A DNA stretch of 64,000 nt from the NCBI GenBank assembly GCA_016704435.1, contig JADJAB010000018.1:1-64000 (forward strand), given 5' to 3'. Positions 45,437-55,524 of the stretch are shown piece by piece. Position numbers and translations under genes: made by a program. Position 1 is the first letter of the stretch; the number at the start of each line of letters is the position of its first letter. The notes beneath the pieces are model-generated. The model was not told the DNA's origin and did no database searches. It was given only the letters and a program-made list of their open reading frames with translations. The stretch is from Rhodobacter sp. GTDB lineage: Bacteria > Pseudomonadota > Alphaproteobacteria > Rhodobacterales > Rhodobacteraceae.

Positions 45437-45632
45437 GACGATCTTCCGCCGTCCCCTTTGACCCTTGCTAGCACGAAGCCCGCGCCCTGCCCACCGCCGC
45501 CCCGCCGGGCCGCCGCAAAGTGTTGCCCGTCCGACTCGCCCCGGACCCGACGCAAGAAACCCCCCTTCGCGGCAGCATCCTGACCGGCTAATGTTGCCGG
45601 AACGGAAACGAACCCCGCAGGTGGACGCAGAC

Positions 45633-46505
45633 ATGACCCCGGAATATCAGGTTGCCGCCCTTTGGATCGGTGGCCGGCTCAGCTATCTGGAACAGCTTTG
45701 CCTGATCTCCTTCGTCCACGCCGGCCAGCACATCCGGCTTTACACCTATGAGGACATCCCCAACGTCCCCCCCGGTGTCGAGGTCGCCGACGCATCCGAG
45801 ATCATGCCCCGGCGCACGCCGGTGGTCCACAAGGTCTCGGGCAGCCCTGCGCCGCAGGCCGACGCCTTCCGCTACCGGATGCTGGCGCAACTGGACCGCA
45901 CGATCTGGGCCGATACCGACGCCTATTGCGTGAAACCCTTCACCACGGCGAACGGCCATTTCCACGGCTGGGAAACGGAAAAGACCATCAACAACGGCGT
46001 GCTCGGGCTGCCGCAGGACAGCGAGACGCTGCGCCTGCTGATCGAACTGACCTCGGACCCGTATCGCATCCCGCCCTACCTGACCCGCGTGCAGACGAGT
46101 GAGTTGGAAGCAGCCGCAGCGCGCGGCGAGCCGATGCACGCCGGCGAGATGCCCTGGGGGGTTTGGGGGCCGAAGGCGTTGACCCATTTTCTGCATGTCA
46201 CCGGCGATGAACGCCATTCGCTGCCGCCGGTCGCACTCTATCCGTTGCATTTCCGCGACCGGCGGCTGCTGCTGCGCCCGAACTGGGACGGCTCCGAATG
46301 CATTACGGACGAAACCTTCTCGATCCACTTCTATGGCCGCCGGATGCGTCGCCGGCTGGTGACCCATGAAAACGGCATCCCGCGCCCGCGCAGCCTGTTC
46401 GGCCAATTGCTGAAGCGCCACGGCATCGACCCGCGTCTGGCGCCGATTCCGCTGAAACCCGGCGATCCGGGCTTTGGCAGCGATGATGACGACGACGAGG
46501 ATTGA
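45633..46505 (+). CDS. Glycosyltransferase with DxD sugar-binding motif (GT32-like)
   Basis: The protein has 290 residues from MTPEYQVAALWIGGRLSYLE. An in-frame ATG at 45591 is an alternative start. Features are FRYRMLAQLDRTIWADTDAY (DxD), NGVLGLPQDSETLRLLIELT and HFLHVTGDERHSLPPVALYP. The C-terminus is acidic (FGSDDDDDED). It is divergent from the three family-2 genes, so this region may be a small surface-glycan locus. The donor and acceptor are not evident. Confidence 0.68.
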   Translation: MTPEYQVAALWIGGRLSYLEQLCLISFVHAGQHIRLYTYEDIPNVPPGVEVADASEIMPRRTPVVHKVSGSPAPQADAFRYRMLAQLDRTIWADTDAYCVKPFTTANGHFHGWETEKTINNGVLGLPQDSETLRLLIELTSDPYRIPPYLTRVQTSELEAAAARGEPMHAGEMPWGVWGPKALTHFLHVTGDERHSLPPVALYPLHFRDRRLLLRPNWDGSECITDETFSIHFYGRRMRRRLVTHENGIPRPRSLFGQLLKRHGIDPRLAPIPLKPGDPGFGSDDDDDED

Positions 46506-46734
46506 TCCGATTCGGCGGCAGTCAGGGTCGCGCCGGCGGTTTTCCTGCCCGACGGTTGCCATACGCATGCCAGACGTTTGCCAGCCTATCGTTTTCGCTG
46601 CGGCAGGCAGACGGATCGCGGCTGATCCATGACCGGGTGGAATGGTTGACAGCGCGCGCGCAGCTGTCCGGACGGTGCAGATGCGCGGGGCTGGCGAACC
46701 CCGCGCGCGCCAAGTCTTCTGGAAAAGATCTGCA

Positions 46735-46752
46735 AATTCCTTCGAAGGAATT
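46735..46752. repeat. Perfect 18-base palindrome AATTCCTTCGAAGGAATT
   Basis: It lies between two converging genes, 18 bases beyond the gcdH stop. A near copy is at 60217-60234 (AATTCCTTCGAAGAAATC) in the sulfur operon. Stem-loop potential is strong, but no T-run follows. Confidence 0.5.
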
Positions 46753-46769
46753 CGACCCCGGCGCAGCCC

Positions 46770-47990
46770 TCAGAAGAACGCCTGCAACCCGGTGATCGCC
46801 CGGCCCAGGATCAGCGCATGCACGTCATGCGTGCCCTCATAGGTGTTCACAGTCTCCAGGTTCACCATGTGGCGCATGATCTGGAAGTCTTCCTGGATGC
46901 CGTTGCCGCCATGCATGTCGCGCGCCCAGCGGGCCGCCTCCAGCGCCTTGCCGCAGTTGTTGCGCTTGATGATCGAGATCATCTCGGGCGCCGCATTCGC
47001 CTCGTCCATCAGCCTTCCCACCCGCAGGCAGGCCTGCAGTCCCAGGCTGATTTCGGTCATCATATTGGCCAGCTTCAGCTGGAAAAGCTGTGTCTGTGCA
47101 ATGGGTTTGCCGAACTGCTTGCGGTCCAGCCCATAGCCTCGCGCCGCCTGCATGCAGAACTCCGCCGACCCCATAACCCCCCAGGCAATGCCATAGCGCG
47201 CCCGGTTCAAACAGCCGAACGGACCCTTCAGCCCCTCGACATGCGGCAGCAGCGCGTCCTCGCCGACTTCCACATTGTCCATCACGATCTCGCCGGTGAT
47301 CGAGGCCCTGAGCGACAGTTTGCCCCCCACTTTCGGCGCCGACAGTCCCTTTGTGCCCTTGTCCAGCACGAAGCCCTTGATCTTGCCGCCATGCGCCTCC
47401 GACTTGGCCCAGACCACGAAGACATCCGCGATCGGTGCGTTCGAGATCCACATCTTGGCGCCGTTCAGCACATATCCAGAAGCGGTCTTCTTCGCCGTGG
47501 TCTTCATGCCCGCCGGGTCCGACCCCGCGTCCGGCTCGGTCAGGCCGAAACAACCGATCCACTGACCGGACGCCAGCTTCGGCAGGTATTTTTTGCGTTG
47601 TTCTTCCGTGCCATAGGCATAGATCGGATACATCACCAGGCTGGACTGCACGCTCATCATGCTGCGATAGCCCGAGTCGACCCGCTCCACCTCGCGCGCC
47701 ACCAGGCCGTAGGCGACATAGGACGCGCCAAGCCCGCCGTATTCCTCGGGCACGGTCACGCCCAGAAGCCCCATCTCGCCCATCTCGGCAAAGATGCCGG
47801 GGTCGGTCTTTTCCTCGCGGTAGGCGGCAATCACGCGCGGCTGCAGCTTTTCCTGCGCATAGGCCCGCGCGCCGTCGCGCAGCATCCGCTCTTCCTCGGT
47901 CAGCTGGTCGTTCAGCCGGAACGGGTCTTCCCAGTCAAAACGGCCCAGATCGGGGGCATCCTTGGCTTTCAGCTTGGGCCTGTCAGTCAT
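46770..47990 (-). CDS. gcdH: Glutaryl-CoA dehydrogenase
   Basis: The protein has 406 residues from MTDRPKLKAKDAPDLGRFDW (ATG 47990, AAGGA eight bases upstream). It is an acyl-CoA dehydrogenase of the GCDH group: the FAD/substrate region GCFGLTEPDAGSDPAGMKTT is followed by KMWISNAPIADVFVVWAKSE, and the catalytic Glu is in TVNTYEGTHDVHALILGRA. It oxidises and decarboxylates glutaryl-CoA to crotonyl-CoA in lysine/tryptophan breakdown, passing electrons to ETF. It is divergent from a LysR regulator that probably controls it. Intact. Confidence 0.92.
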   Translation of the reverse strand: MTDRPKLKAKDAPDLGRFDWEDPFRLNDQLTEEERMLRDGARAYAQEKLQPRVIAAYREEKTDPGIFAEMGEMGLLGVTVPEEYGGLGASYVAYGLVAREVERVDSGYRSMMSVQSSLVMYPIYAYGTEEQRKKYLPKLASGQWIGCFGLTEPDAGSDPAGMKTTAKKTASGYVLNGAKMWISNAPIADVFVVWAKSEAHGGKIKGFVLDKGTKGLSAPKVGGKLSLRASITGEIVMDNVEVGEDALLPHVEGLKGPFGCLNRARYGIAWGVMGSAEFCMQAARGYGLDRKQFGKPIAQTQLFQLKLANMMTEISLGLQACLRVGRLMDEANAAPEMISIIKRNNCGKALEAARWARDMHGGNGIQEDFQIMRHMVNLETVNTYEGTHDVHALILGRAITGLQAFF

Positions 47991-48100
47991 GGCGGAATTC
48001 CTTTGCGTTCGCGGTGGCAACCAATTCTTCAGCATCCTTGCATGAAATCGCCAAATCCCCTATCGAAACGGCGTAAGGAAAATATGAGGAAACCTCATAA

Positions 48101-49012
48101 ATGCTTCCCCGCCGCTACCTGCCCTCGATCCCCTCTCTGCTGGCCCTCGAGGCGCTGGACCGCCTCGGCACCGCCTCTTCCGCCGCAGCAGAGCTGTCGC
48201 TGACACAAGGCGCGATATCCAAGCAATTACAAGTGCTTGAAGGCCAGCTTGGGGTTTCCTTGCTGATCCGCGAAGGCAAGCGGCTGATCCTGACCCCCGC
48301 CGCCCGGGATTTCGTCTTGCAGGCCCGCAACGCCTTAAAAACGCTTACAGACGCCTCACTCACCTTGCGCGCCAATCCCAGGGGCGGGGCGCTGAACCTG
48401 GCTATATTGCCCGCCTTCGGGATGCATTGGCTGGCGCCCCGTCTCGCCGCCTTTTCGCGCGCCCATCCGGAGGTGACGATCAACCTGTCCACCCGGCTGC
48501 GCCCGTTCGATTTCGCCGCCACCGCCTTTGACGCCGCCATCCACTATGGCCGCCAGGATTGGCCCGGCGTTTCATATCTGAAACTCATGGATGAAGAGAT
48601 CATGGCCGTTGCCGCGCCCCGGCTTCTGCCCAAACCCCTGCCCAGCGCCGCCGCAGTCCTCGACCACCCGCTGATGCAGCTGGAAAGCCGCACCGGCGAC
48701 TGGTCGCGCTGGCTGGCCCGTCACGGCCATCTCGGCCTGCGCCCCCCGGCCATGCTCTTCGACCAGTTCGCCACCATGGCCCAGGCGGCGGTGCACGGGC
48801 TTGGCCTTGCGCTGCTGCCAGGGTTCCTGATCGGCGACGATCTGGCTTCCGGCCGGCTGATCCCGGCCTTCGGCCCGCCCGTCCGTGCGCTGGGCAGCTA
48901 TTACCTGGTCTGGCCGCAGCACCGCCCGGAACGCGCGCCGCTGGCCTCGTTCCGCGCCTGGCTGACGGATCAGGCAGTGGACCTTGGTCGCAAGAACGGA
49001 TCGCCCGCTTGA
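48101..49012 (+). CDS. LysR-family regulator, GcvA-like, beside gcdH
   Basis: The protein has 303 residues, MLPRRYLPSIPSLLALEALD. The N-terminal winged helix is ASSAAAELSLTQGAISKQLQ, and the effector domain starts near GGALNLAILPAFGMHWLAPR, as in GcvA-type LysR proteins. The 110-base gap to gcdH, read in the opposite direction, is the usual place for a LysR-controlled divergent promoter. It likely senses a glutarate or lysine catabolite. Intact. Confidence 0.85.
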   Translation: MLPRRYLPSIPSLLALEALDRLGTASSAAAELSLTQGAISKQLQVLEGQLGVSLLIREGKRLILTPAARDFVLQARNALKTLTDASLTLRANPRGGALNLAILPAFGMHWLAPRLAAFSRAHPEVTINLSTRLRPFDFAATAFDAAIHYGRQDWPGVSYLKLMDEEIMAVAAPRLLPKPLPSAAAVLDHPLMQLESRTGDWSRWLARHGHLGLRPPAMLFDQFATMAQAAVHGLGLALLPGFLIGDDLASGRLIPAFGPPVRALGSYYLVWPQHRPERAPLASFRAWLTDQAVDLGRKNGSPA

Positions 49013-49060
49013 CCCGCACGCCCTCGCGCCGCAGCATCGGCGGACCATGAAGGACACGCC

Positions 49061-49972
49061 ATGACCGCACTGCCCGACACGATCGACGCTGTCGAAACCC
49101 TGCTTGCCGGGCAGGATTACCTCGCTTCCCGCGCCCTTGCCACGGTGGTCTTCCTGTCGCTCAAACTCGGCCGGCCGCTGTTTCTGGAAGGCGAGGCCGG
49201 CGTCGGGAAGACCGAAATCGCCAAGGCCATCGCCGCGGCATTGGGTCGCCGCCTGATCCGCCTGCAATGCTACGAAGGCCTCGACGCCGCCTCGGCCGTG
49301 GCCGAATGGAACTTTGCTGCGCAGATGATCGCCATCCGCACCGCCGAAGCGCAAGGCGGCGCCGACCGCGACGCTCTGAAATCCGAGCTTTTCACCGAAG
49401 ACTACCTGATCGCGCGCCCGCTTCTGGAAGCCATGCGTCCGCAACCGGGCGGCGCCCCGGTTCTTCTGATCGACGAACTTGACCGCACCGATGAGCCGTT
49501 CGAAGCCTTCCTGCTCGAAGCCCTCTCCGACTTCCAGGTCACCATCCCCGAGCTTGGCACGATCCGCGCCCCCGAACCCCCGATCGTCATCCTGACTTCG
49601 AACCGCACCCGCGAGGTGCATGACGCGCTGAAACGCCGCTGCCTCTACCATTGGGTCGACTACCCCGCCTTTGCCCGCGAACTGGCCATCCTGAAGGCCC
49701 GCGCGCCCGAAGCGCAAGACCAGCTCTCACGCGAAGTCGTCGCCTTCGTCCAGCGCCTGCGGCACGAAGACCTGTTCAAGAAACCCGGTGTCGCGGAAAC
49801 CATCGACTGGGCCAAATGCCTGCTTGCCCTCGACGTGATCGCGCTTTCCCCCGAAGTCATCTCCGACACCCTTGGCGCGATCCTGAAATACCAGGACGAC
49901 ATCCAGAGGATCGAAGGCGCGGAAGCCGGGCGCCTCTTGGAAGAGGTCAGGCGCGACCTCACCCCGGCATGA
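49061..49972 (+). CDS. MoxR-family AAA+ ATPase (CoxD-like)
   Basis: The protein has 303 residues. Walker A is FLEGEAGVGKTEIAKAIAAA, Walker B VLLIDELDRTDEPFEAFLLE, and sensor-type ILTSNRTREVHDALKRRCLY is present. With a CoxE-type partner, these ATPases mature metal centres. CoxD assists the Cu-S-Mo site of CO dehydrogenase. It is followed by coxE-like and then, further on, by xdhC. No cox structural genes are in the window, so the client may be another molybdenum hydroxylase. Confidence 0.85.
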   Translation: MTALPDTIDAVETLLAGQDYLASRALATVVFLSLKLGRPLFLEGEAGVGKTEIAKAIAAALGRRLIRLQCYEGLDAASAVAEWNFAAQMIAIRTAEAQGGADRDALKSELFTEDYLIARPLLEAMRPQPGGAPVLLIDELDRTDEPFEAFLLEALSDFQVTIPELGTIRAPEPPIVILTSNRTREVHDALKRRCLYHWVDYPAFARELAILKARAPEAQDQLSREVVAFVQRLRHEDLFKKPGVAETIDWAKCLLALDVIALSPEVISDTLGAILKYQDDIQRIEGAEAGRLLEEVRRDLTPA

Positions 49973-49975
49973 TGC

Positions 49976-50029
49976 TTCATCTTGGCGGAAATACTCCACA
50001 GGGGGTCCGGGGGGTGTGAAACCCCCCGG
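49976..50029. repeat. Repeat arm plus GC hairpin between moxR and coxE-like genes
   Basis: TTCATCTTGGCGGAAATACTCC (49976-49997) is a copy of the repeat at 38400. It is followed by a perfect hairpin CCGGGGGG-TGTGAAA-CCCCCCGG (50007-50029), eight bases before the coxE-like start. It could modulate read-through or message stability. Confidence 0.55.
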
Positions 50030-50037
50030 TTGCAACA

Positions 50038-51288
50038 ATGGCCGAATACGCCGATCTCAGCCTTCCCGAAGACGGCAAACTGGCCGAGAACATCGCCCAT
50101 TTCGCCCGTGCCCTGCGCAAGGCGGGCCTGCCGGTCGGCCCCGGCCGCACTCTGGACGCCGTCCGCGCCGTCGCCGCCGCCGGCTTCGACCGGCGCGAGG
50201 ATTTCTTCCACACCTTGCAGGCCGTCTTCGTCTCGCGCCCCGAAGAACGCCTGGTCTTCGCCCAGATCTTTCGTCTCTTCTGGCGCGACCCGCGCTATCT
50301 TGACCATATGATGAGCCTGCTGTTGCCGCAGATCAGCGGCGTACAGGAGGACCGCGCCGCGCAGGCGGCCGAAAAACGCGCCGCCGAGGCGCTGCTGGAC
50401 GGCCAGTTGCCACCGCCGCCCGAGGACACCGAAGAGGCCGCGAAGATCGAGGTCGACGCCACTTCCACCATGTCCACCGAGGAACGGCTGAAAACGCTGG
50501 ACTTCGAGCAGATGTCCACCCGGGAAATCGACGAGGCCAAGCGGATGCTCGCCCGGCTTGCCCTTCCGGTGAAACCGCTGGTTACCCGCCGCACCCGCGC
50601 CGCCAGCCTTGGCACCGGCATCGACAGTCGCCGCACTCTGCGCGAGGCTTTGCGCCGCGGCGGCGAGATCGCCCGGCTTGCGCGGAAAAAGCCCGTCACC
50701 CGCTGGCCCAACCTGATCGTCCTGTGCGACATTTCCGGCTCGATGTCGGATTACTCCCGCATGGTGCTGCACTTCGTCCATGCCGTCGCCAACCGCAAGG
50801 GTCAGGGCTGGGCGCGCGTCCACGCCTTCACCTTCGGCACGCGGCTGACCAACATCACACGCCATCTGCGCGCCCGCGATGTCGATGCGGCGCTGAAGGC
50901 TGCTGGCGCCGAGGCGCAGGACTGGTCCGGCGGCACACGGATCGGCGCCAGCCTTCATGCCTTCAATCGCGACTGGTCGCGCCGGGTGCTGGGGCAGGGG
51001 GCGGTGGTGCTGCTGATCACCGATGGCCTCGACCGTGACGATACCGGGCAGTTGTCGCGGGAAATCGACCGGCTGCACCTGTCGTGCCGCCGGTTGATCT
51101 GGCTGAACCCGCTCTTGCGCTGGACCGGCTTCGCGCCAAAAGCCGCCGGCATCCGCGCCATGCTGCCGCATGTCGACAGCTTTCGCGCCGGCCATTCCAT
51201 CGCCTCGCTGGAGGCGCTGGGCCGGGCGATCTCGGACCCCGGCGATGGCGGCGAGAAGGCCCGACTGATGGCGCTGATCGCGGATTGA
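50038..51288 (+). CDS. VWA-domain protein, CoxE-like
   Basis: The protein has 416 residues, MAEYADLSLPEDGKLAENIA. The C-terminal half is a von Willebrand A domain with the MIDAS residues in IVLCDISGSMSDYSRMVLHF, SGGTRIGASLHAFNRDWSRR and LLITDGLDRDDTGQLSREID. It partners the preceding MoxR ATPase in metallo-enzyme maturation (CoxE role). The ribosome site is weak and lies in the hairpin region, so translation may depend on moxR. Intact. Confidence 0.85.
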   Translation: MAEYADLSLPEDGKLAENIAHFARALRKAGLPVGPGRTLDAVRAVAAAGFDRREDFFHTLQAVFVSRPEERLVFAQIFRLFWRDPRYLDHMMSLLLPQISGVQEDRAAQAAEKRAAEALLDGQLPPPPEDTEEAAKIEVDATSTMSTEERLKTLDFEQMSTREIDEAKRMLARLALPVKPLVTRRTRAASLGTGIDSRRTLREALRRGGEIARLARKKPVTRWPNLIVLCDISGSMSDYSRMVLHFVHAVANRKGQGWARVHAFTFGTRLTNITRHLRARDVDAALKAAGAEAQDWSGGTRIGASLHAFNRDWSRRVLGQGAVVLLITDGLDRDDTGQLSREIDRLHLSCRRLIWLNPLLRWTGFAPKAAGIRAMLPHVDSFRAGHSIASLEALGRAISDPGDGGEKARLMALIAD

Positions 51289-51446
51289 GCGTCCGGTGAC
51301 GCCCCGCGTCGGCGGAACCCCACCCGGTTTTCGGCGTTGATATGGCATAACGACCGCCCGATCCCCTAGTGTCGTGGCAATCGTGACGGCGGCAGGGGCG
51401 GGAATCGGCCCGCCCCGGGACCGTCGCGCAAAGAAAAGGACCTGGA

Positions 51447-53495
51447 ATGCGCAAGCTTCTGACCTGCTCGACCGCCCTTTCGCTGGCGCTGTCATCCTTC
51501 CACACGCTTCCTGCCCAGGCCCAGACGCTGGCCGAAGACGGCTCGGTCATGGGTCCGGACGGAAGCGTCCTCTGCGTGCCGACGGCCGAAGCGGCCTGCG
51601 ATCTGGAGGCGATCACAAAGGCGTTGCAAGCCGTCGCCGCGCAGGAAGAAGCCGAAGCCGCGGCCGCCGCCGCCGCCGAGGAAGCCGCAAGGGCCGAGGC
51701 TCAGGCTGCCGCAGATGTCGCCGCGGCCGCCGCTGCCGAGGAAGCCGCAAAGGCCGAGGCTCAGGCTGCCGCTGATGCCGCCGCGGCCGCCGCTGCCGAG
51801 GAAGCCGCAAAGGCCGAGGCGGAGGCTCAGGCCGCTGCCGTTGCTGCCGCCGAGGAAGCCGCGAATGCCGAGGCCGAAGCTCAGGCCGCTGCCGCTGACG
51901 CCGCCGCTGAGGAAGCCGCAAAGGCCGAGGCGGAGGCTCAGGCTGCTGCCGTTGCTGCCGCCGAGGAAGCCGCGAAGGCCGAGGCCGAGGCTGCTGCTGA
52001 CGCCGCTGCCGCTGCCGAGGAAGCTGCGAAGGCCGAGGCCGAGGCTCAGGCTGCCGCCAACGCTGCCGCAGCGGAGGAAGCTGCGAAGGCCGAAGCTCAG
52101 GCTGCTGCTGACGCCGCTGCCGCCGAGGAAGCCGCGAAGGCCGAGGCCGAGGCCGAGGCTCAGGCCGCCGAGGAACCGACCGCAACGGAAGAGGCCGTCC
52201 CGGAGGAAACCGTCGCCGAGGTGCCGGTCGAGGTGGCCGAGCCTGTAGCCGAGCCTGTAGCCGAGCCTGTGGACGTGCCGGAAGTGAGCGCGGAAGCAGC
52301 GGAAAGCCTGGCCGGCATCCTTGGCACGCCTTCGGTCAGCGAAGAGATCGCCGACGGCGCGGCCGCCGACGATACCGCCGAAGCGACGGCTGAAGAGGTC
52401 CCGGTGGTTCCTGTCGCCGCCGCGGCAGCCGAGGAAGCCGCAGGCGAGACGACCAAGGCAACCTCGGACGCGGCTTTCGCCGAACCTGTCGCGGTGATCG
52501 AGGAAATCGTCTCGGAAGAAACCGCGCGCTCGTCGGACGAGGAATTCGCCGCCGCCCCCGTCGCGGTCTCGAACGGCAAGAAATCCGGCCTTTCGGACCT
52601 TGAAAAGGTCGGCCTGCTGGCGCTTGGCGCACTGGTTGTCGGCGCAATCATCAACGAGGGCAAGAAGGACGAACGCCGGGTCGTGTCGAACTCCGGCGAC
52701 CGGGTGGTGGTGGAAAATCCCGACGGCAGCTATGTCGTCTACAAGGACGATGACGCCATCCTGCGCCGCCCCGGTGTGCGCACGGTGACCGAAACCTACA
52801 GCGACGGCTCCACCCGCACCGTGGTGCAGCGCGCCGACGGCACCGAAGTGGTGACGATCCGCGATGCCTCGGGCCGGGTGCTGCGCCGCGCGCATTATGA
52901 CCGCAACGGCAACGAGATGGTGCTGATCGACGACCTCTACCCCGAAGAGCGCATCGACATCACCGAATTGCCGGCACCGCGTCCGGGCCGGGTGACGATC
53001 TCGACCGCCGACGGCGATGCGGCGCTGAAGGCCGAGATGGCGGCGCTGGAGGCCGAAAGCCTGGGCCGCAAGTTCAGTCTGCGCCAGATCCGCGAGATCC
53101 GCGAAGTACGCGCGCTGTCGGCGACGATCGAGGTGGACAGCATCACCTTCGACACCGGATCGGCCGCGATCAAGGCGACCGAGGCGCGCAAGCTGGCCGA
53201 TATCGGCCGGTTGATGGAGGAACTGCTGGCGGCGAACCCGGCCGAGGTCTTCCTGGTCGAGGGCCATACAGATGCGGTCGGGTCAGCCGCTTCGAATCTG
53301 TCGTTGTCCGACCGAAGGGCGGAATCCCTGGCGCTGGCTCTGACCGAATATTTCGGCATCCCACCCGAGAATCTGGTGATCCAGGGCTATGGCGAATCAG
53401 AGCTGAAGGTGGAAAGCGCCGGCGACGAGCGTGCAAACCGGCGCGTGGTGGTGCGGCTGATCACGCCCCTGATGCGGGTGGCCGATCTGCGCTGA
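51447..53495 (+). CDS. OmpA-family outer-membrane/periplasmic protein with long Ala/Glu-rich segment
   Basis: The protein has 682 residues. The signal peptide is MRKLLTCSTALSLALSSFHT, cut after LPAQAQ. Residues about 60-235 repeat EEAAKAEAEAQAAA-like units, which should form a long extended helix as in TolA. A membrane-like segment VGLLALGALVVGAIINEGKK near residue 390 is followed by a domain of acidic beta repeats (ENPDGSYVVYKDDD, ETYSDGSTRTVVQRADGTEV). The C-terminal OmpA peptidoglycan-binding domain has VEGHTDAVGSAASNLSLSDR and NRRVVVRLI. It probably ties the envelope to peptidoglycan. Intact. Confidence 0.9.
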   Translation: MRKLLTCSTALSLALSSFHTLPAQAQTLAEDGSVMGPDGSVLCVPTAEAACDLEAITKALQAVAAQEEAEAAAAAAAEEAARAEAQAAADVAAAAAAEEAAKAEAQAAADAAAAAAAEEAAKAEAEAQAAAVAAAEEAANAEAEAQAAAADAAAEEAAKAEAEAQAAAVAAAEEAAKAEAEAAADAAAAAEEAAKAEAEAQAAANAAAAEEAAKAEAQAAADAAAAEEAAKAEAEAEAQAAEEPTATEEAVPEETVAEVPVEVAEPVAEPVAEPVDVPEVSAEAAESLAGILGTPSVSEEIADGAAADDTAEATAEEVPVVPVAAAAAEEAAGETTKATSDAAFAEPVAVIEEIVSEETARSSDEEFAAAPVAVSNGKKSGLSDLEKVGLLALGALVVGAIINEGKKDERRVVSNSGDRVVVENPDGSYVVYKDDDAILRRPGVRTVTETYSDGSTRTVVQRADGTEVVTIRDASGRVLRRAHYDRNGNEMVLIDDLYPEERIDITELPAPRPGRVTISTADGDAALKAEMAALEAESLGRKFSLRQIREIREVRALSATIEVDSITFDTGSAAIKATEARKLADIGRLMEELLAANPAEVFLVEGHTDAVGSAASNLSLSDRRAESLALALTEYFGIPPENLVIQGYGESELKVESAGDERANRRVVVRLITPLMRVADLR

Positions 53496-53761
53496 ACTGA
53501 CCTTGATCAATGCGGCGTGGGGGCGGCGCGTCAAGGATCGCGTCAGGGATGCCGCCCCTTCCCTGGCGGTGCCCCTGATCCGGCGAAACTCTCCGTCGTT
53601 CGCCGGGCCCATGGCCCGGTCCGAAGCCCTGCCTTCGTGGCGGTGCCCTGATCTTCTTTCCGTGGTTTTGCGGCCCTGGGTCACCTCACCCTGGCGTTCG
53701 ACCTTTTGCGCTGGCCGAAGGGCCGCCCGCGCGGCATCATCCGCAGGCAGGAGGATTTGCG

Positions 53762-54750
<989 letters not shown>

Positions 54751-54751
<1 letters not shown>

Positions 54752-55524
54752 TGGGGTTCGGCCCGGCCCCGCAGTCTGCGGCGGAAGGCGCGACCCTGGC
54801 GAATTCGGCGCCGCGGCGAGACAGGCGGCTGCGCGCGGCCGCTGTGGCCGAGGTGACGCTGGCCTGGTCGGGGCGGGTGGATGCTCTGGAGGATGCCGCC
54901 GACACCCGGTTGGCGGCGGCGCCGGGCGCCGTTCCGGCCGGGCAGCGGCTTGCCGTGACGGCGGCCTTTGCCGGGCGGGTGAACCTTGGGGCAACGCGGC
55001 CGGGGATGATGCGGATCGACGTGGCGGCGATCAGCGCGCCGAACCGGGTGCATCCGGCGATCACGCTGGCAACCTTGCCTCCGCTGATGCGGGTGGCGCC
55101 GGGCTCGCTGTGCGGGACGGCGAAGATCATCTTCCCTGTCGTGCCTGAGTCAGAGAGGCGGGCGGACGGCACGGCGGGGGCGGCGGGGGCGGCGGCGAAG
55201 GTGCTGATCCTGACCGGCTCGGTCGGGCCAGACCTGCACGATGCCGCGCGCAAGGCGCTGCGCCGGGACGGCGGGCAGGTCCTGCGCTTTGGCATGCCGG
55301 TCGATCCGCGCAACCTGCCGTTCCCTGGCCGGCAGACCGACCGGCGCCCGGTGATCGGCCGGCCCGGATGTGCCAGCGGCCCGGCGCTGACCGGTGCCGG
55401 CCGGGTGCCGGAGCGGCTGGCCTGGGGCCTGGAGGGGATGGCTGACGACATCTCGGCCACAGGCATGGCCGGGTTGCTGAAGAAGACCGCGATCCGCCCG
55501 CAACCGCGCAGGCCCCGGCCATGA
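54751..55524 (+). CDS. Molybdopterin-binding protein (MoeA/MoaB-like), shortened
   Basis: The protein has 257 residues, MGFGPAPQSAAEGATLANSA. It resembles the first part of molybdopterin-binding proteins that accompany XdhC, which run FGPxPxxxAEGAILAHS, then VNPAITLATLP-like, then LILTGS..DLHD..RAGG..RFGMPVDPGN. The segments VHPAITLATLPPLMRVAPGS, KVLILTGSVGPDLHDAARKA and LRFGMPVDPRNLPFPGRQTD are present. Relatives are about 340 residues. Here the stretch between PVVPESERRADG and AKVLILTG is only a few residues, so about 60-80 central residues seem to be missing. It may be impaired. It overlaps both neighbours (TGATG before, ATGA after). Confidence 0.65.

Noticed and set aside
42275..45583. 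Plus-strand open frame of about 1100 codons opposite the glycosyltransferases
   Set aside because: Shadow of the GC-rich minus-strand genes; composition and lack of domains argue against coding.
51492..53267. Minus-strand frame rich in Gly/Leu/Ser opposite the OmpA gene
   Set aside because: It mirrors the EEAAKAEAEAQ repeats read backward and has no independent signal.
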